DNA from: Clostridia bacterium
GTDB taxonomy: Bacteria > UBA6262 > WVXT01 > JAUXBS01
NCBI GenBank assembly: GCA_030618495.1
Contig: JAUXDE010000016.1
Location: forward strand, 1 to 21,570
Direction of reading: 5' to 3'
DNA: 21,570 nucleotides
A program made the translations under genes and the position numbers. Below, piece by piece: positions 1-9,476 of the stretch; the stretch's first letter is position 1, and every line of letters starts with the position of its first letter. Below the pieces are notes generated by a model. It was not told the DNA's origin. It did no database searches and saw only the letters and a list, made by a program, of their open reading frames with translations.

Positions 1-3000
1 GTCAATGGAAGCCGTAAAACCCATATTCTGGTGTTTTGTACACCTGTACGCGCCGTCTTTTTCAAGCAACGGTTTCATGAACACCTTTGAGAAATCAAGC
101 CCTTTTGCTTTCCAATGTCCGATTGCTTTATCCATCTCAAGTTTATTAACCTGCCCTACCATATCATCAAACGTCCTGAATCCCAGGGAAGACATTATCT
201 CCCTGACCTCTTTGGCGACAAATATCATGTAATTTATAAGATATTCCGGTTTCCCCTTGAACTTTTTTCTTAATTCGGGATCCTGCGTAGCAACGCCAAC
301 CGGACATGTATTCAAATGGCATTTCCGCGCCATAACACACCCAAGGGTTACCAGTGTTATGGTACCAAAACCGAATTCCTCTGCTCCAAGAAGAGCCCCA
401 ATAACAACATCCCTGCCTGTTCTTAACTGTCCGTCTACCTGCACACGTATACAACTTCTCAGCTTATTAAGAATCAGCGTCTGCTGGGTCTCTGCAAGGC
501 CTATTTCCCAGGGAATGCCTGCATGCTTGATGGATGACAGCGGAGACGCTCCGGTACCACCGTCACCTCCGCTTATCAGTACCATATCGGCTTTCCCTTT
601 TGCCACACCCGCGGCGACGGTACCCACCCCAACCTCGCTAACCAGCTTTACGGATACCCGGGCATTGGGATTCGCATTCTTCAAATCAAATATCAACTGG
701 GAAAGGTCCTCTATTGAGTATATATCGTGATGCGGCGGTGGCGAAATAAGCATAACTCCCGGAGTAGAATGCCTGACCCTGGCTATGTACTCATCAACCT
801 TATACCCGGGAAGCTGTCCCCCTTCTCCCGGTTTTGCTCCCTGCGCCATCTTAATCTGGAGTTCCTTCGCATGAGCCAGGTAATTGCTGTTAACTCCAAA
901 CCTCGCAGAGGCAACCTGTTTCACGCTGCTCATCTTACTGTCCCCGTTGCTTAACGTTTTATAACGCTTTTCATCCTCGCCGCCTTCACCTGAGTTACTC
1001 TGCGCGCCAAGACGATTCATTGCAATAGCTATGGTTTCGTGAGCCTCCTTGCTAATACTGCCGAAACTCATCGCGGATGACACAAAACGCTTCACTATTG
1101 AATCAACACTTTCCACTTCTTCAAGCGGAACGGACTTTGACCTGCGGAACCTGAATAACCCTCTTAAAGTACAAAGCCTTTTATTCTGATCGTTTATCAG
1201 CTTTGCATATTTTTTGTAATCAGTATAAGTTCCATCACGCACTGCCTTTTGCAGTGATACTATTACCTCCGGAGTCATCAGATGTTTTTCGGAAGATACC
1301 CTAAACCTGTAATGGCCTCCAACATCCAGCAACTTTTCATCGCCGGGTTCATTAAAAGCCCTGGAATGCCTCATTAAGGTTTCCCTGGCTATAACATCAA
1401 TGCCTATACCTTCAATACGTGACGGTGTATCCGGGAAATACTTTTTAATAAAATCCGACTTCAATCCAACTGCCTCAAATATCCTTGCCCCTTTATAACT
1501 ACGTATCGTTGAAATACCCATTTTGGACATTACTTTCAGCAGTCCTTTCTTGATTGCCGTTATATAGTTGTCAATTGCCGTTTCAAGCTTGAGCCCATCA
1601 ACAATACCGTTATGTTCTTTTAAATCAGCCAACACCTCAAATGCGAGATAAGGATTTATAGCGCTGGCGCCAAAACCTATAAGGGTAGCAAAATCCATAA
1701 CCTCCCTTGCCTCCCCGGTCTGTACCACAAGGCCTATTAAATGCCTCTTGCTTTTCAATATAAGATGGTTGTTAACAGCCGCCGTCGCCAGCAATGCCGG
1801 AATTGGAGCATTGTCCTTATTGATATTCTTATCACTTATTACTACGATAGCATACCCTTCATCAACTTTGCGCTCAACTTCCAGGCATAAGGCGTCAATA
1901 GCCTTTTCCAGTTCCTTATCACCACTCTTTGAACTGAATAACATAGGAATAACGCATGTTTTAAAATCTTCAAGCCTGAAACTTACAAGTTTATCCATGT
2001 CTTCATTGGTCATTATCGGATGTATAAGCTTAAGCTGGTGACAATGTTCCGGAGTTTCATCAAGCAGGTTTCTTTCCCTCCCAATGAAACTCGTAAGCGA
2101 CATAACAAGACTCTCCCTGTAGGGGTCAATCGGAGGATTGGTGACCTGGGCAAAAAGCTGCTTGAAATACCTGTATAATAATTGAGGCCTTTCCTGAAGA
2201 ACACCCGGCGCTTCATCATCCCCCATCGAACCTATGGGTTCCTGGGCATTTTCGGCCATCGGGACTAATATCATGTTCAAATCTTCAAGAGAATAACCGA
2301 ACGTAATCTTTTTTGTCATTATGGATCTGCTGTCGGCCTTCACCGGGCCCGGCGGCTGTAATAATCCCTTAAGTTCTATACGGTTTTCCTCAAGCCACCT
2401 CCTGTAAAGTTTACGCCTGCATACTACCGCTTTTATTTCATTATCCCTTTTTACCCTTCCTATAGACGTATCCACCATTATCATCTTACCCGGAGCAAGC
2501 CTGCCCTTTTCCAAAACGTCTTCAGGCAGTATGTCCAGAACTCCCACCTCCGATGCCAGCACGACCTTCCCGCTCTTTGTAATTACGTACCTTACAGGCC
2601 TTAACCCGTTCCTGTCAAGAATCGCCCCTATCTTTGTACCATCAGTAAAAGCAATTGCAGCGGGGCCGTCCCAGGGTTCCATAAACGACGCATGGTATTC
2701 ATAAAAAGCCCTTTTGTCCGCGCTCATATGATACTTATGCCCGAATGCTTCAGGGATCATCATCATCATTGTATGCTCCACTGACCTTCCCGAAAGCATC
2801 AGTAATTCCATAGTATTATCAAACATTGCAGAATCACTACCCCCGGGTATAACTACCGGAAAAACCTTCTTAATATCCTCTCCGAACAGTCCGGAAGACA
2901 GCGACCCTTCCCTGGCCTTCATGTAATTCACATTACCCCGCAGAGTATTGATTTCGCCGTTATGCGCCATATAACGGAATGGCTGGGCAAGCGCCCACGA

Positions 3001-3699
3001 AGGCGCGGTATTGGTACTGTATCTTTCATGTCCAAGCGCCATTGCGCTGGTAAAGTCCTCGCATGCCAGGTCCGGATAAAACTTTTCAAACTGATGCGCA
3101 ACGAACATACCCTTATATACGATAACCCTGCTGGATAGACTGGAAATATAGAAATCGTCCTGTCCGAACCCTATATCCCTGACTCTATTCTCAATGCCCC
3201 TCCTGAGAATATAGAACTTCCTCTCAAGCTCATCCCCGTCAACACCCTCATAAGAGATGAAAACCTGCTTCATTAAAGGCATCGTCTTTTCAGCGATTTC
3301 CCCAAGGCAATCCTTGCATACCGGTACATTCCTCCAGCCAAGTATCCTGCCCCCTTCAGTTTCAACCTGGCTGGTCAGTTCCTTTTCTATTTTTTTTATA
3401 TGTCTCTGGTTACGCGGAAGAAACAGGAATCCTATACCGTATTTCCCCTTTTCCCCGGGTGCAAAGCCAAGCTCGCCGGACTTCCTGAGGAAGAAGTTAT
3501 GCGGAATTTGCATCAACATGCCTGTACCGTCACCGGTTTTAAGGTCTCCGCCAACAGCGCCCCTGTGAACAAGGTTCTTCAATATGGTTATACCATCCAA
3601 AACTATCTGGTGCGTTGCTTTACCGTTAATATTAACCACAAATCCAACGCCACAGCTGTCGTGCTCAAAGGATTTATCATATAATCCATAATTCATCAT
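1..3699 (-). CDS. gltB: Glutamate synthase large subunit, 3' end missing at window edge
   Basis: This enzyme makes two glutamates from glutamine and 2-oxoglutarate in cytosolic ammonium assimilation. The frame stays open for 1233 codons to the left edge, so about 250-300 C-terminal residues (the beta-helix GXGXG domain) lie outside. The N-terminal class II glutamine amidotransferase nucleophile is Cys16 in [10 protein letters not shown], preceded by a short propeptide as in the family. The central domain and an FMN barrel follow ([13 protein letters not shown] near residue 983). The 3Fe-4S cysteines sit in [12 protein letters not shown] near residue 1121, followed by [12 protein letters not shown] at 3699 overlaps the upstream stop (ATGA), with AAGGGAG upstream; a second ATG follows at 3696. 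No gltD is seen in the window. Identification is secure; only the end is unknown. Confidence 0.96.
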   Translation of the reverse strand, partial: MMNYGLYDKSFEHDSCGVGFVVNINGKATHQIVLDGITILKNLVHRGAVGGDLKTGDGTGMLMQIPHNFFLRKSGELGFAPGEKGKYGIGFLFLPRNQRHIKKIEKELTSQVETEGGRILGWRNVPVCKDCLGEIAEKTMPLMKQVFISYEGVDGDELERKFYILRRGIENRVRDIGFGQDDFYISSLSSRVIVYKGMFVAHQFEKFYPDLACEDFTSAMALGHERYSTNTAPSWALAQPFRYMAHNGEINTLRGNVNYMKAREGSLSSGLFGEDIKKVFPVVIPGGSDSAMFDNTMELLMLSGRSVEHTMMMMIPEAFGHKYHMSADKRAFYEYHASFMEPWDGPAAIAFTDGTKIGAILDRNGLRPVRYVITKSGKVVLASEVGVLDILPEDVLEKGRLAPGKMIMVDTSIGRVKRDNEIKAVVCRRKLYRRWLEENRIELKGLLQPPGPVKADSRSIMTKKITFGYSLEDLNMILVPMAENAQEPIGSMGDDEAPGVLQERPQLLYRYFKQLFAQVTNPPIDPYRESLVMSLTSFIGRERNLLDETPEHCHQLKLIHPIMTNEDMDKLVSFRLEDFKTCVIPMLFSSKSGDKELEKAIDALCLEVERKVDEGYAIVVISDKNINKDNAPIPALLATAAVNNHLILKSKRHLIGLVVQTGEAREVMDFATLIGFGASAINPYLAFEVLADLKEHNGIVDGLKLETAIDNYITAIKKGLLKVMSKMGISTIRSYKGARIFEAVGLKSDFIKKYFPDTPSRIEGIGIDVIARETLMRHSRAFNEPGDEKLLDVGGHYRFRVSSEKHLMTPEVIVSLQKAVRDGTYTDYKKYAKLINDQNKRLCTLRGLFRFRRSKSVPLEEVESVDSIVKRFVSSAMSFGSISKEAHETIAIAMNRLGAQSNSGEGGEDEKRYKTLSNGDSKMSSVKQVASARFGVNSNYLAHAKELQIKMAQGAKPGEGGQLPGYKVDEYIARVRHSTPGVMLISPPPHHDIYSIEDLSQLIFDLKNANPNARVSVKLVSEVGVGTVAAGVAKGKADMVLISGGDGGTGASPLSSIKHAGIPWEIGLAETQQTLILNKLRSCIRVQVDGQLRTGRDVVIGALLGAEEFGFGTITLVTLGCVMARKCHLNTCPVGVATQDPELRKKFKGKPEYLINYMIFVAKEVREIMSSLGFRTFDDMVGQVNKLEMDKAIGHWKAKGLDFSKVFMKPLLEKDGAYRCTKHQNMGFTASID

Positions 3700-6320
3700 G
3701 GCTTACTCCCTTTTCCTTCTATCTTGAAACAGGTACATCTCTGCTTAACAGAATTTGCATTTAAATATACCGAACTCTTCTTATTAGTTTTTGTAAAATC
3801 AATAACCTTTATAACATCCTCCCATTTCGACATCCCGGGCAGTATTTTATTAAGCCAATTCCCGGAAGCAGTAAAAAACGCTCTGTTCAAATAGTTATTA
3901 TCCTTCGTGGGAAAAATAGTAAGATACAATATATCCAGTTCTACAAGATCGTTGAAGAAATGCGTACCAATGGATACTTCCGGGATAAGCCCTTCACGCA
4001 TTTCGGCTATCTCACATAATACTGAAACATTGCTTATTTCACCGAATTGCACGGGAACACCAAGAGAAGGCGTTGATGTCCCCCAGCGCCCCGGCCCCAT
4101 TAACATGATATTATTATCTTTTGCAGCATTAGTTACCCTTCCTATTAACCGCGCTATTTCATAGCGGTCATTTTCAGGCAGCTTGCTATAAAAAGCAGGC
4201 ACAACGTATATTATAATATCTATTGCCGAATGAATACTGCTCCCCATTATCGGACCTCTTGTCTTGAATATTAAGTTCTCCTTTGCAATCTTACCCGGTT
4301 CTTTCACCCCTCCCATCTCTAACTTTGCCTGATAAGGACGGCATTGAAGCAGGTTTATCTTAAAATCCTTGCTACTACTAAAATTTGTAGTAAACTCAAT
4401 ATCAACAGGATACTCATATGCAGACTGAAGAACTTTTAGCATTTCACGGATGTCTTTTATGAAATCTGTATCGGATAACAATTCGTTAAATGTAATTACC
4501 CAGGGAATAATATTGTTCTTACCCCTTTCACTCAGGCTTCTTTCCATATCCGTATCCCTGCTTGCAAACAGGTCTACTGGCATTTCTGAAATATTTTTAG
4601 CAATATCAACAAAGTACTCGGATACCAATTTGTTCGACTGTAAATCAAGCACATCCGCTTTCCTTTGCGAGTATTTCTTTATCTCATCAAATCCCGATTC
4701 AGGCCTTTTATTAGGGTCATTTATAGCAACAACACGCGTATAATCGTCATCACTGCGGTTCACTGCCCTTGTTCCAAGCCCAAAAACAAGGCGTAGAACC
4801 CCTGATTCCGGATCAATATCCTTGTTCCATACGAACAGATTATATGAGAATCCAACCCCTGCAACCTGTGGAAAAAAATAATTACCATATATTGAACCGG
4901 ACACTCGCTGGATAAGCAAAGCCATCTGCTCATCACGGTCAAGCAATCCTCTCTTATTACGGTAAATAAGAGCATCATTGTTCATGGTGCTGGCATAAAC
5001 TTTACGGACGGCATTAAGGAACTCTTCGAGCCTCTCTTCAGGCGTACCCTGATTGGCGCAGAATATACTCTCATACTTACCTGAAAAAGAATTTCCGTAG
5101 GCATCTTCAAGGAGACTGCTTGAGCGGACTATTATAGGTGCCTGCCCATAATAATTCAGTATTTCCCTGAACTGGTCCTGTATATCGTCAGGAAATGTGC
5201 CGGAAAGCAATCTGTGATGCGCCTCTTCCGCGCCTTCAAGAAAACCCTCGGACCGTCTCTGCTTCCAACGAACCCACCAGCATTTACTCTTAATCAAGTA
5301 TGTATAGAAGACATCAGAACCTATAAAAAAACTGTCATGAGGTTCAAGCCTTTCATCCCAGTACTTTCTTTTTCTTTTAAGAATTGCCCTTGCAATCAGC
5401 ATACCTACTGTTTTGCCTCCTATCAGCCCCGTTCCAATCATGTGTTTCCCTATATCTATAAGGTCTGATAGGTCCATATACTTTTCAGCGAGCTTCAATA
5501 CGCGTTCATCCCTCGTTGCCACCATCCTTAATAATTTCTGACGATATTCTTCCCATTCCTTATTATGTTTCCCGCTCTTTTCGGCAGCGTTCTGTATCTC
5601 CTGCGCTTTTGCAAATATACGGTTCCACATATCCTGCTGGGCAACTGATATGTTAAGCCAGGGGTGAGGCACTCCCCTGAGTATTTCAGATATTACGGTA
5701 CTCCTTGTCACAGGTACTAACTCGTTATTTTTCCAATGATGCAGCATGTACATCGTGTTCGTGTACCTTTTATCTACTTTTAATGGCTGGAGGAAGATAT
5801 CTTTATTATACTTATATACATCTATAATTACCTGCGCTGTATCATGTATGGCATTGGTTGTCTGTGATACATGAAAATTCCTCATAAGTGCAAAATAAGT
5901 AACGGTATCATAATCATAAAGATAAGGGCATGTCAGCATAAAAAAGTTTGCCAGCATTCTATCGCTATACCAGTCTACGGTAAGTTCAGACAGGCAATCG
6001 AAAACATAAAATGCCCCATACCCGTTTTTCTCTATCACAGTAAAAATCTCAGCAAGGAATGTTTCAAATCCGTTTTCAGGATGGAGCTGAAATACTTCCG
6101 CCTTCACTCCCTCAGGTAATACGGACGGATGATCAGCAAACCTGAAATAAATAAGCTTATTCCCTTTTTTATTAGCATCCCGACAAAAGGGATGTACAAA
6201 CCGGATATAATCATTAATGGTATCAACCTGCCAGACTATATTATCTCCCGGCCTTACGCCCTGAATCACTTTATCTAATTCAGCTAATCCTGTACTCATT
6301 AAAGTATAGACTTTTATCAT
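3696..6320 (-). CDS. PEP/pyruvate-binding (PPDK N-domain) protein with N-terminal degenerate KaiC-like domain
   Basis: 874 residues from ATG 6320, chosen because AGGGG lies just upstream and the KaiC-like region starts at once ([13 protein letters not shown]); an in-frame ATG at 6410 would only add an unconserved 30-residue leader. Residues 1 to about 230 look like a RecA/KaiC fold, but the P-loop position reads [15 protein letters not shown] and lacks GK[ST]. From about 298 ([10 protein letters not shown]) to 670 is the ATP-grasp domain of pyruvate phosphate dikinase/PEP synthase, with [20 protein letters not shown] near 397 and LLQCRP near 658. A C-terminal domain has [13 protein letters not shown] near 745. 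The swivelling phosphohistidine domain and the PEP-binding barrel are absent, so it is unlikely to be a full PEP synthase. It may phosphorylate another carrier or act as a regulator; this is inference. It is coupled to gltB by an ATGA overlap. Confidence 0.85.
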   Translation of the reverse strand: MIKVYTLMSTGLAELDKVIQGVRPGDNIVWQVDTINDYIRFVHPFCRDANKKGNKLIYFRFADHPSVLPEGVKAEVFQLHPENGFETFLAEIFTVIEKNGYGAFYVFDCLSELTVDWYSDRMLANFFMLTCPYLYDYDTVTYFALMRNFHVSQTTNAIHDTAQVIIDVYKYNKDIFLQPLKVDKRYTNTMYMLHHWKNNELVPVTRSTVISEILRGVPHPWLNISVAQQDMWNRIFAKAQEIQNAAEKSGKHNKEWEEYRQKLLRMVATRDERVLKLAEKYMDLSDLIDIGKHMIGTGLIGGKTVGMLIARAILKRKRKYWDERLEPHDSFFIGSDVFYTYLIKSKCWWVRWKQRRSEGFLEGAEEAHHRLLSGTFPDDIQDQFREILNYYGQAPIIVRSSSLLEDAYGNSFSGKYESIFCANQGTPEERLEEFLNAVRKVYASTMNNDALIYRNKRGLLDRDEQMALLIQRVSGSIYGNYFFPQVAGVGFSYNLFVWNKDIDPESGVLRLVFGLGTRAVNRSDDDYTRVVAINDPNKRPESGFDEIKKYSQRKADVLDLQSNKLVSEYFVDIAKNISEMPVDLFASRDTDMERSLSERGKNNIIPWVITFNELLSDTDFIKDIREMLKVLQSAYEYPVDIEFTTNFSSSKDFKINLLQCRPYQAKLEMGGVKEPGKIAKENLIFKTRGPIMGSSIHSAIDIIIYVVPAFYSKLPENDRYEIARLIGRVTNAAKDNNIMLMGPGRWGTSTPSLGVPVQFGEISNVSVLCEIAEMREGLIPEVSIGTHFFNDLVELDILYLTIFPTKDNNYLNRAFFTASGNWLNKILPGMSKWEDVIKVIDFTKTNKKSSVYLNANSVKQRCTCFKIEGKGSKP

Positions 6321-6414
6321 TTTCAAGCCCCTTATTTTCCCAAAAAAAATGCCCTCGCGCAAAAACATGCACGAAGACATCATTGCCTTGGTAAAACTAC
6401 TTTGTTTCAATATG

Positions 6415-6443
6415 ATTATACTATGATACTATTTTTTTGTCAA
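6415..6443 (-). promoter_or_regulatory. Consensus sigma-70 promoter for the KaiC-like/ATP-grasp gene and gltB
   Basis: On the minus strand TTGACA (6443-6438) and TATAAT (6420-6415) are separated by exactly 17 bases, a perfect match to the housekeeping consensus. It lies about 95 bases upstream of the ATG at 6320 and can drive that gene and the overlapping gltB. The spacer and -10 carry a short direct repeat of TAGTAT. No other promoter is needed for the pair. Confidence 0.85.
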
Positions 6444-6460
6444 GCATTTTTTCAAAGTTG

Positions 6461-6509
6461 TTGTTACAATGCTTAAATGTTAAGTTTTGTTACTAAGCTT
6501 AAATGTTAA
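6461..6509. repeat. Tandem 23-base direct repeat, 26-base period
   Basis: Two copies, 6461-6483 and 6487-6509, share TTGTTAC, three variable bases, then GCTTAAATGTTAA; I count 21 of 23 identical positions. They lie between the promoter at 6415-6443 and the transposase scar. They could be transposase-binding repeats at the end of the old insertion sequence, or operator sites for the divergent ATP-grasp/gltB promoter, whose -35 box is about 20 bases away. The sequence does not decide between these. Confidence 0.7.
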
Positions 6510-6515
6510 TATTTC

Positions 6516-6562
6516 CCGGAAGCCAAATATGATAAAATATCATATGAAAGGAGGGCTTCCGG
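6516..6562. repeat. Nested palindromes covering the ribosome binding site of the transposase scar
   Basis: An outer 9-base inverted repeat (CCGGAAGCC at 6516-6524, GGCTTCCGG at 6554-6562) encloses an inner 8-base one (ATATGATA at 6527-6534, TATCATAT at 6538-6545, loop AAA). In plus-strand RNA the structure would bury part of the AAAGGAGGG Shine-Dalgarno site and end three bases before the ATG at 6565. This is typical of insertion-sequence ends that hold transposase translation low. Confidence 0.6.
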
Positions 6563-6564
6563 AA

Positions 6565-6861
6565 ATGAAAGAACCAAAGGTACTCTTAACTATGAAAGAC
6601 ATTAAAAAACACGAAATAATCAAAGAAGTCCTGGCAAAAAGATTAAAGGGCATACAGGCCTGTGAAGTTCTCGGCATTACCCCTGTACACTTCTCAAGAC
6701 TCAAAAAGAAAGTGCAATTACACGGTATCCAGGGGATACTGCGCCCCGGCCGTGAAGCCCCTAATAAAATAACCAATTTACTCTCTGACAAGGTTACAGC
6801 CCTCTATAAAAAATATTACTATGACTTCAACATAAGTCACTTCAATTGGAGACAAGGGTAA
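6565..6861 (+). pseudogene. 5' remnant of an ISNCY/IS481-type transposase gene
   Basis: The 98-residue product from ATG 6565 (MKEPKVLLTMKDIKKHEIIK) holds an N-terminal helix-turn-helix region of the kind found in ISNCY-like transposases, with ACEVLGITPVHFSRLKKKV as the recognition part and LYKKYYYDFNISHF before the break. The DDE catalytic core is missing. Homology stops near 6840, and the last few residues before the TAA at 6859 are out of family. The sequence then continues as a different transposase (next entry), so this is a recombination scar and not a working gene. AAAGGAGG stands upstream but within a palindrome. Confidence 0.75.
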
Positions 6862-7004
6862 TAATAGGGCAGTGGCGGCATGAATACAATACGATAAGAC
6901 CTCACAGCTCGCTGGGATACAAGCCGCCGGCTCCTGAAGCAAAGGAACCGCTAAGCATTATGCAAAAAAACGGTGGATTCTCCACTTATCATGTGGTACA
7001 ATAA
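6846..7004 (+). pseudogene. 3' remnant of an IS3-family OrfB transposase
   Basis: In a different frame from the preceding remnant, the sequence encodes a tail containing IGQWRHEYNTIRPHSSLGYK followed by PPAPEAKEP, ending at TAA 7002-7004. WRxEYNxxRPHSSLGYxxP is the classic C-terminal block of IS3-family OrfB integrases. Everything 5' of this, including the DDE triad, is absent. The join with the upstream remnant, at about 6840-6850, brings together two unrelated transposase genes. Confidence 0.85.
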
Positions 7005-7005
7005 A

Positions 7006-7018
7006 TAGGGGCAGGTCA
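7006..7018. repeat. Probable right terminal end of the IS3-type remnant
   Basis: Two bases after the remnant's stop lies TAGGGGCAGGTCA (read inward from the other strand, TGACCTGCCCCTA). IS3-family elements end in TG...CA, and this form resembles many such ends. No matching left end was found, as expected if the rest of that element is gone. Confidence 0.5.
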
Positions 7019-7028
7019 TTAAAACATT

Positions 7029-8159
7029 CTAAGTATTTAAAAATATCTTTTTGCTATTGCTATATTCTATTGCATTCTCAGGACAAACCTCTATGCAGGT
7101 TCCACAAGACCAGCAATCTGGTAAGAAGCGTTTTCTCTTCTTCTCGTAAATGCCTTTCATTGCCTGTGTTGGACAGCTTTTAACACATTCCAGGCAGTGT
7201 GTACATTTATCTTCAATTATCCTTATTCTATTAATTGCAATATTTTCCAGAAACCATGAATACAATCCAAATGGACATATGAACTGACAAAAAGGCCTAT
7301 AAATAAGCAAACTACTAACTACCAGGATAGGGAGCGTATATAAAGCAAATATAGCTAAACTTCTAAAATTGAATATTTTAAAGTAATCAATATTATGATA
7401 TATGACATAGTTTTTAATGCCATACACTACTCCTCTGCCAGGACCAAATAATACGCATAAAAAAACAACAAGAAGAAACAATCTAATTGAAATAGAATAA
7501 ATAAAAGGCACCTGATACTTATACTTTTTCTTAAAAACTGGAATATTAAATATAGTTTCCTGTAAAGCACCTAACTGGCATCCCCAGCCACATATCAGTT
7601 TACTTCCTACAATTGAGAATAAACTGAACAGAATGAAACTTACAATTATTACTCTTGGCTCTCCTTCCATGTTGTTTATCATTTTAAACAGTTTTATTAT
7701 TGATTCCATGGGGTTAGGAGATGCCCCCAACATTATCCCAAATATTATAATTGTTAAAACCAGTAACACTTTTCGTAAATTTTTGATATGTTTCCGGGAC
7801 AATATAAAAATAGTAACTATTGAAATCCATATTGCCCATAGCATATACTTTACAATGCCTATTACCGGATTGCTTTTTTCACTTATATATTCTAAAACAT
7901 GTTCAATACTTTCAATATCTATATTCAATTCATTCATTGGAATATTCCTGGGCAGATCCCATACCCTTCTGTCTTCATGACTCATAATATGAAGGATTTC
8001 TTTTACGGGAAAACCATTATTCTTTGCCAATTCCCTTAAAGTCATATTTGAAGAATACTGTATTTCACTCCCGGGCCCCATACTGTTCCTATTCATAAAT
8101 ATCGCTAAAACAATAGTAATACTTATAAGAATAATAGAAATAACAATATTTTTCTTCAT
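7029..8159 (-). CDS. Membrane-bound 4Fe-4S protein, NapH/NosR-like
   Basis: 376 residues from ATG 8159, which has AGAAGG at good spacing; the frame is open up to 8261 but that leader has no supported start. One N-terminal membrane segment (IVISIILISITIVLAIF) is followed by a soluble stretch with MTLRELAKNNGFPVKEILH, seen in other NapH-type proteins, and about five more membrane helices. Two CxxxC signatures lie on the membrane part: CGWGC near residue 190 and CQFICP near 290. The C-terminus has two [4Fe-4S] motifs, CTHCLECVKSCP and CWSCGTCIEVCP. Relatives pass electrons between quinol or ferredoxin and periplasmic partners; the partner here is unknown. The gene is visibly more AT-rich than its neighbours and lies between two broken elements, suggesting transfer. 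Confidence 0.85.
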   Translation of the reverse strand: MKKNIVISIILISITIVLAIFMNRNSMGPGSEIQYSSNMTLRELAKNNGFPVKEILHIMSHEDRRVWDLPRNIPMNELNIDIESIEHVLEYISEKSNPVIGIVKYMLWAIWISIVTIFILSRKHIKNLRKVLLVLTIIIFGIMLGASPNPMESIIKLFKMINNMEGEPRVIIVSFILFSLFSIVGSKLICGWGCQLGALQETIFNIPVFKKKYKYQVPFIYSISIRLFLLVVFLCVLFGPGRGVVYGIKNYVIYHNIDYFKIFNFRSLAIFALYTLPILVVSSLLIYRPFCQFICPFGLYSWFLENIAINRIRIIEDKCTHCLECVKSCPTQAMKGIYEKKRKRFLPDCWSCGTCIEVCPENAIEYSNSKKIFLNT

Positions 8160-8279
8160 AATGAACCTTCTTTCTTTATAAATAGAATTATAAGTATAAC
8201 CATTTTCATGAATTATTGTCAAATAAAAACACACCTCTTTTAACTCTTGGTGCCGGTTCAATAAAAGGGTTTGAATTTA

Positions 8280-8527
8280 TCATATTTCAGCCTGATCTAT
8301 AATCTCAGGAACAATATCATCCCAGCCTAAAGACATAATATGAACACCCTGACACATGGGTTTTATCTGGCAAATAATACGAGTTAATATTTCTGTTGCC
8401 TTCTTTTTTCGGTCCTCTTTTTTTGTTTCTTCTATTTCCTTGATTATGCCATCGCAGATTTTAATACAACAATTCCCGCTAATACAGGAACTTTATAGTT
8501 TGCCACCCTATCCATAAATATTATTTT
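8280..8527 (-). pseudogene. metF: Remnant of a second metF (3' third, frameshifted)
   Basis: The minus strand here closely matches the 3' end of the intact metF at 18405-19286. It begins at KVPVLAGIVVLKSA, loses about 49 bases (between KSA and DGII of the intact protein) so the frame shifts, and resumes with DGIIKEIEETKKEDRKKKA, KPMCQGVHIMSLGWDDIVPE and a TGA at 8282-8280. Homology to the 5' two thirds is absent, and alignment dissolves at about 8527, next to the inverted-repeat element at 8532. It cannot make a working enzyme. It shows that the left-hand MetV copy once had its own MetF. Confidence 0.9.
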
Positions 8528-8531
8528 ATAT

Positions 8532-8609
8532 GCTTATGCACTTGACTGACCTAAATTGACGACAACCCAAAATAAACCTTCGTCGGGCAGTACAGTGAAC
8601 TGCATAAGC
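8532..8609. repeat. Short element bounded by imperfect inverted repeats
   Basis: GCTTATGCA at 8532-8540 is mirrored by TGCATAAGC at 8601-8609, and the match continues imperfectly inward (CTTGACTG against CAGTGAAC) for about 17 bases per arm. The 78-base unit has no coding potential. It lies exactly between the metF remnant and the stop of the next gene, so it may be a small non-autonomous element that broke metF, or a transcript-end hairpin. Confidence 0.4.
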
Positions 8610-8612
8610 AAG

Positions 8613-9476
8613 TTATTTTATTTCATTATGTACATTTTCCCATATACTCTTTATTTGTTCCGTAACCTGCCCGTCTGAATATTCTATTATGTTCTTCTTG
8701 TTCACCAATGCTTTTATTACTATAGGGTCAAAGGATATTTTTCCCGCAAAGAAAATATTACTATCCCGGCAATATAACTCTATTTCCTCGCTTATTTGTG
8801 TATTCAAGTCATATTTATTAACTACAACAAGTGTCTTTATGTTAAAATGACGGGTTAATTCCACCACCCTTATCATGTCATGCTTACCGGAAAGAGTAGG
8901 TTCGGTAACAATTAAGACAGCATCGGCTCCGGTGATTGAAGAAATAACCGGACATCCTATTCCCGGAGGCCCATCAATTATAATCAGGTTACGTTTTTCC
9001 TTTTCGGCTGTTTCCACCGCAACCTTTCTTACCGTAGCAACCAATTTTCCTGAGTTTTCTTCGGCAATTCCCAGTTTTGCATGAATAAGCGGACCATATT
9101 TTGTTTCTGAATAAAACCATTCTCCGGAATTATTATCCTGCATCTTTATCGCCATTTCCGGGCACACATGAAAACATATACCACAACCTTCGCAGGAAAC
9201 AGGATCTACTGTAAAATCATCTTCGGATATCGCATTAAATCTACATGCAGCGATACAAACTCCACAACGATCGCACTTTGCCCTGTTAATCACTGCGGTT
9301 TTTCCACTTCTAAATTCATTCCTTTTTAAAACAGTAGGATTGAGCAACAGGTATAGATCAGCCGCATCCACATCGCAGTCCGCCATAACTTTATTCTTAG
9401 CCAATTTCGCAAACGCAGCGGAAATTACTGTTTTACCCGTGCCGCCCTTACCGCTTATAACAACAAGTTGTTTCAT
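8613..9476 (-). CDS. MinD-superfamily ATPase with inserted 2[4Fe-4S] ferredoxin domain
   Basis: 287 residues, full length for the COG1149-type family. The deviant Walker A GKGGTGKT is at 9-16, the second switch is DADLYLLL-like at DCDVDAADLY (33-42), and IIDGPPGIGCPV marks Walker B. Between them sits a ferredoxin insert with cysteines 68, 71, 74, 78 and 95, 98, 101, 105. Such proteins couple ATP hydrolysis to Fe-S or metal-cofactor assembly on a partner protein; the substrate is unknown here. ATG 9476 overlaps the stop of the split NifU-like gene (ATGA) and has GAGGG upstream, so ATPase and scaffold were translationally coupled. It is a paralogue of the gene at 11232-12101 and may form a heterodimer with it (inference). 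Confidence 0.9.
   Translation of the reverse strand: MKQLVVISGKGGTGKTVISAAFAKLAKNKVMADCDVDAADLYLLLNPTVLKRNEFRSGKTAVINRAKCDRCGVCIAACRFNAISEDDFTVDPVSCEGCGICFHVCPEMAIKMQDNNSGEWFYSETKYGPLIHAKLGIAEENSGKLVATVRKVAVETAEKEKRNLIIIDGPPGIGCPVISSITGADAVLIVTEPTLSGKHDMIRVVELTRHFNIKTLVVVNKYDLNTQISEEIELYCRDSNIFFAGKISFDPIVIKALVNKKNIIEYSDGQVTEQIKSIWENVHNEIK

Noticed and set aside
257-730. Plus-strand open frame of 157 codons inside gltB
   Set aside because: It is antisense to the FMN/3Fe-4S region of glutamate synthase, which is conserved throughout, so it is a codon-structure shadow.
6461-6509. Repeats as a CRISPR array
   Set aside because: There are only two copies with a three-base gap, no spacers and no cas genes.
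7029-8261. Longer start for the membrane Fe-S protein at 8261
   Set aside because: The extra 34 residues are hydrophilic with no family match, and ATG 8159 has the better ribosome binding site directly before the membrane segment.
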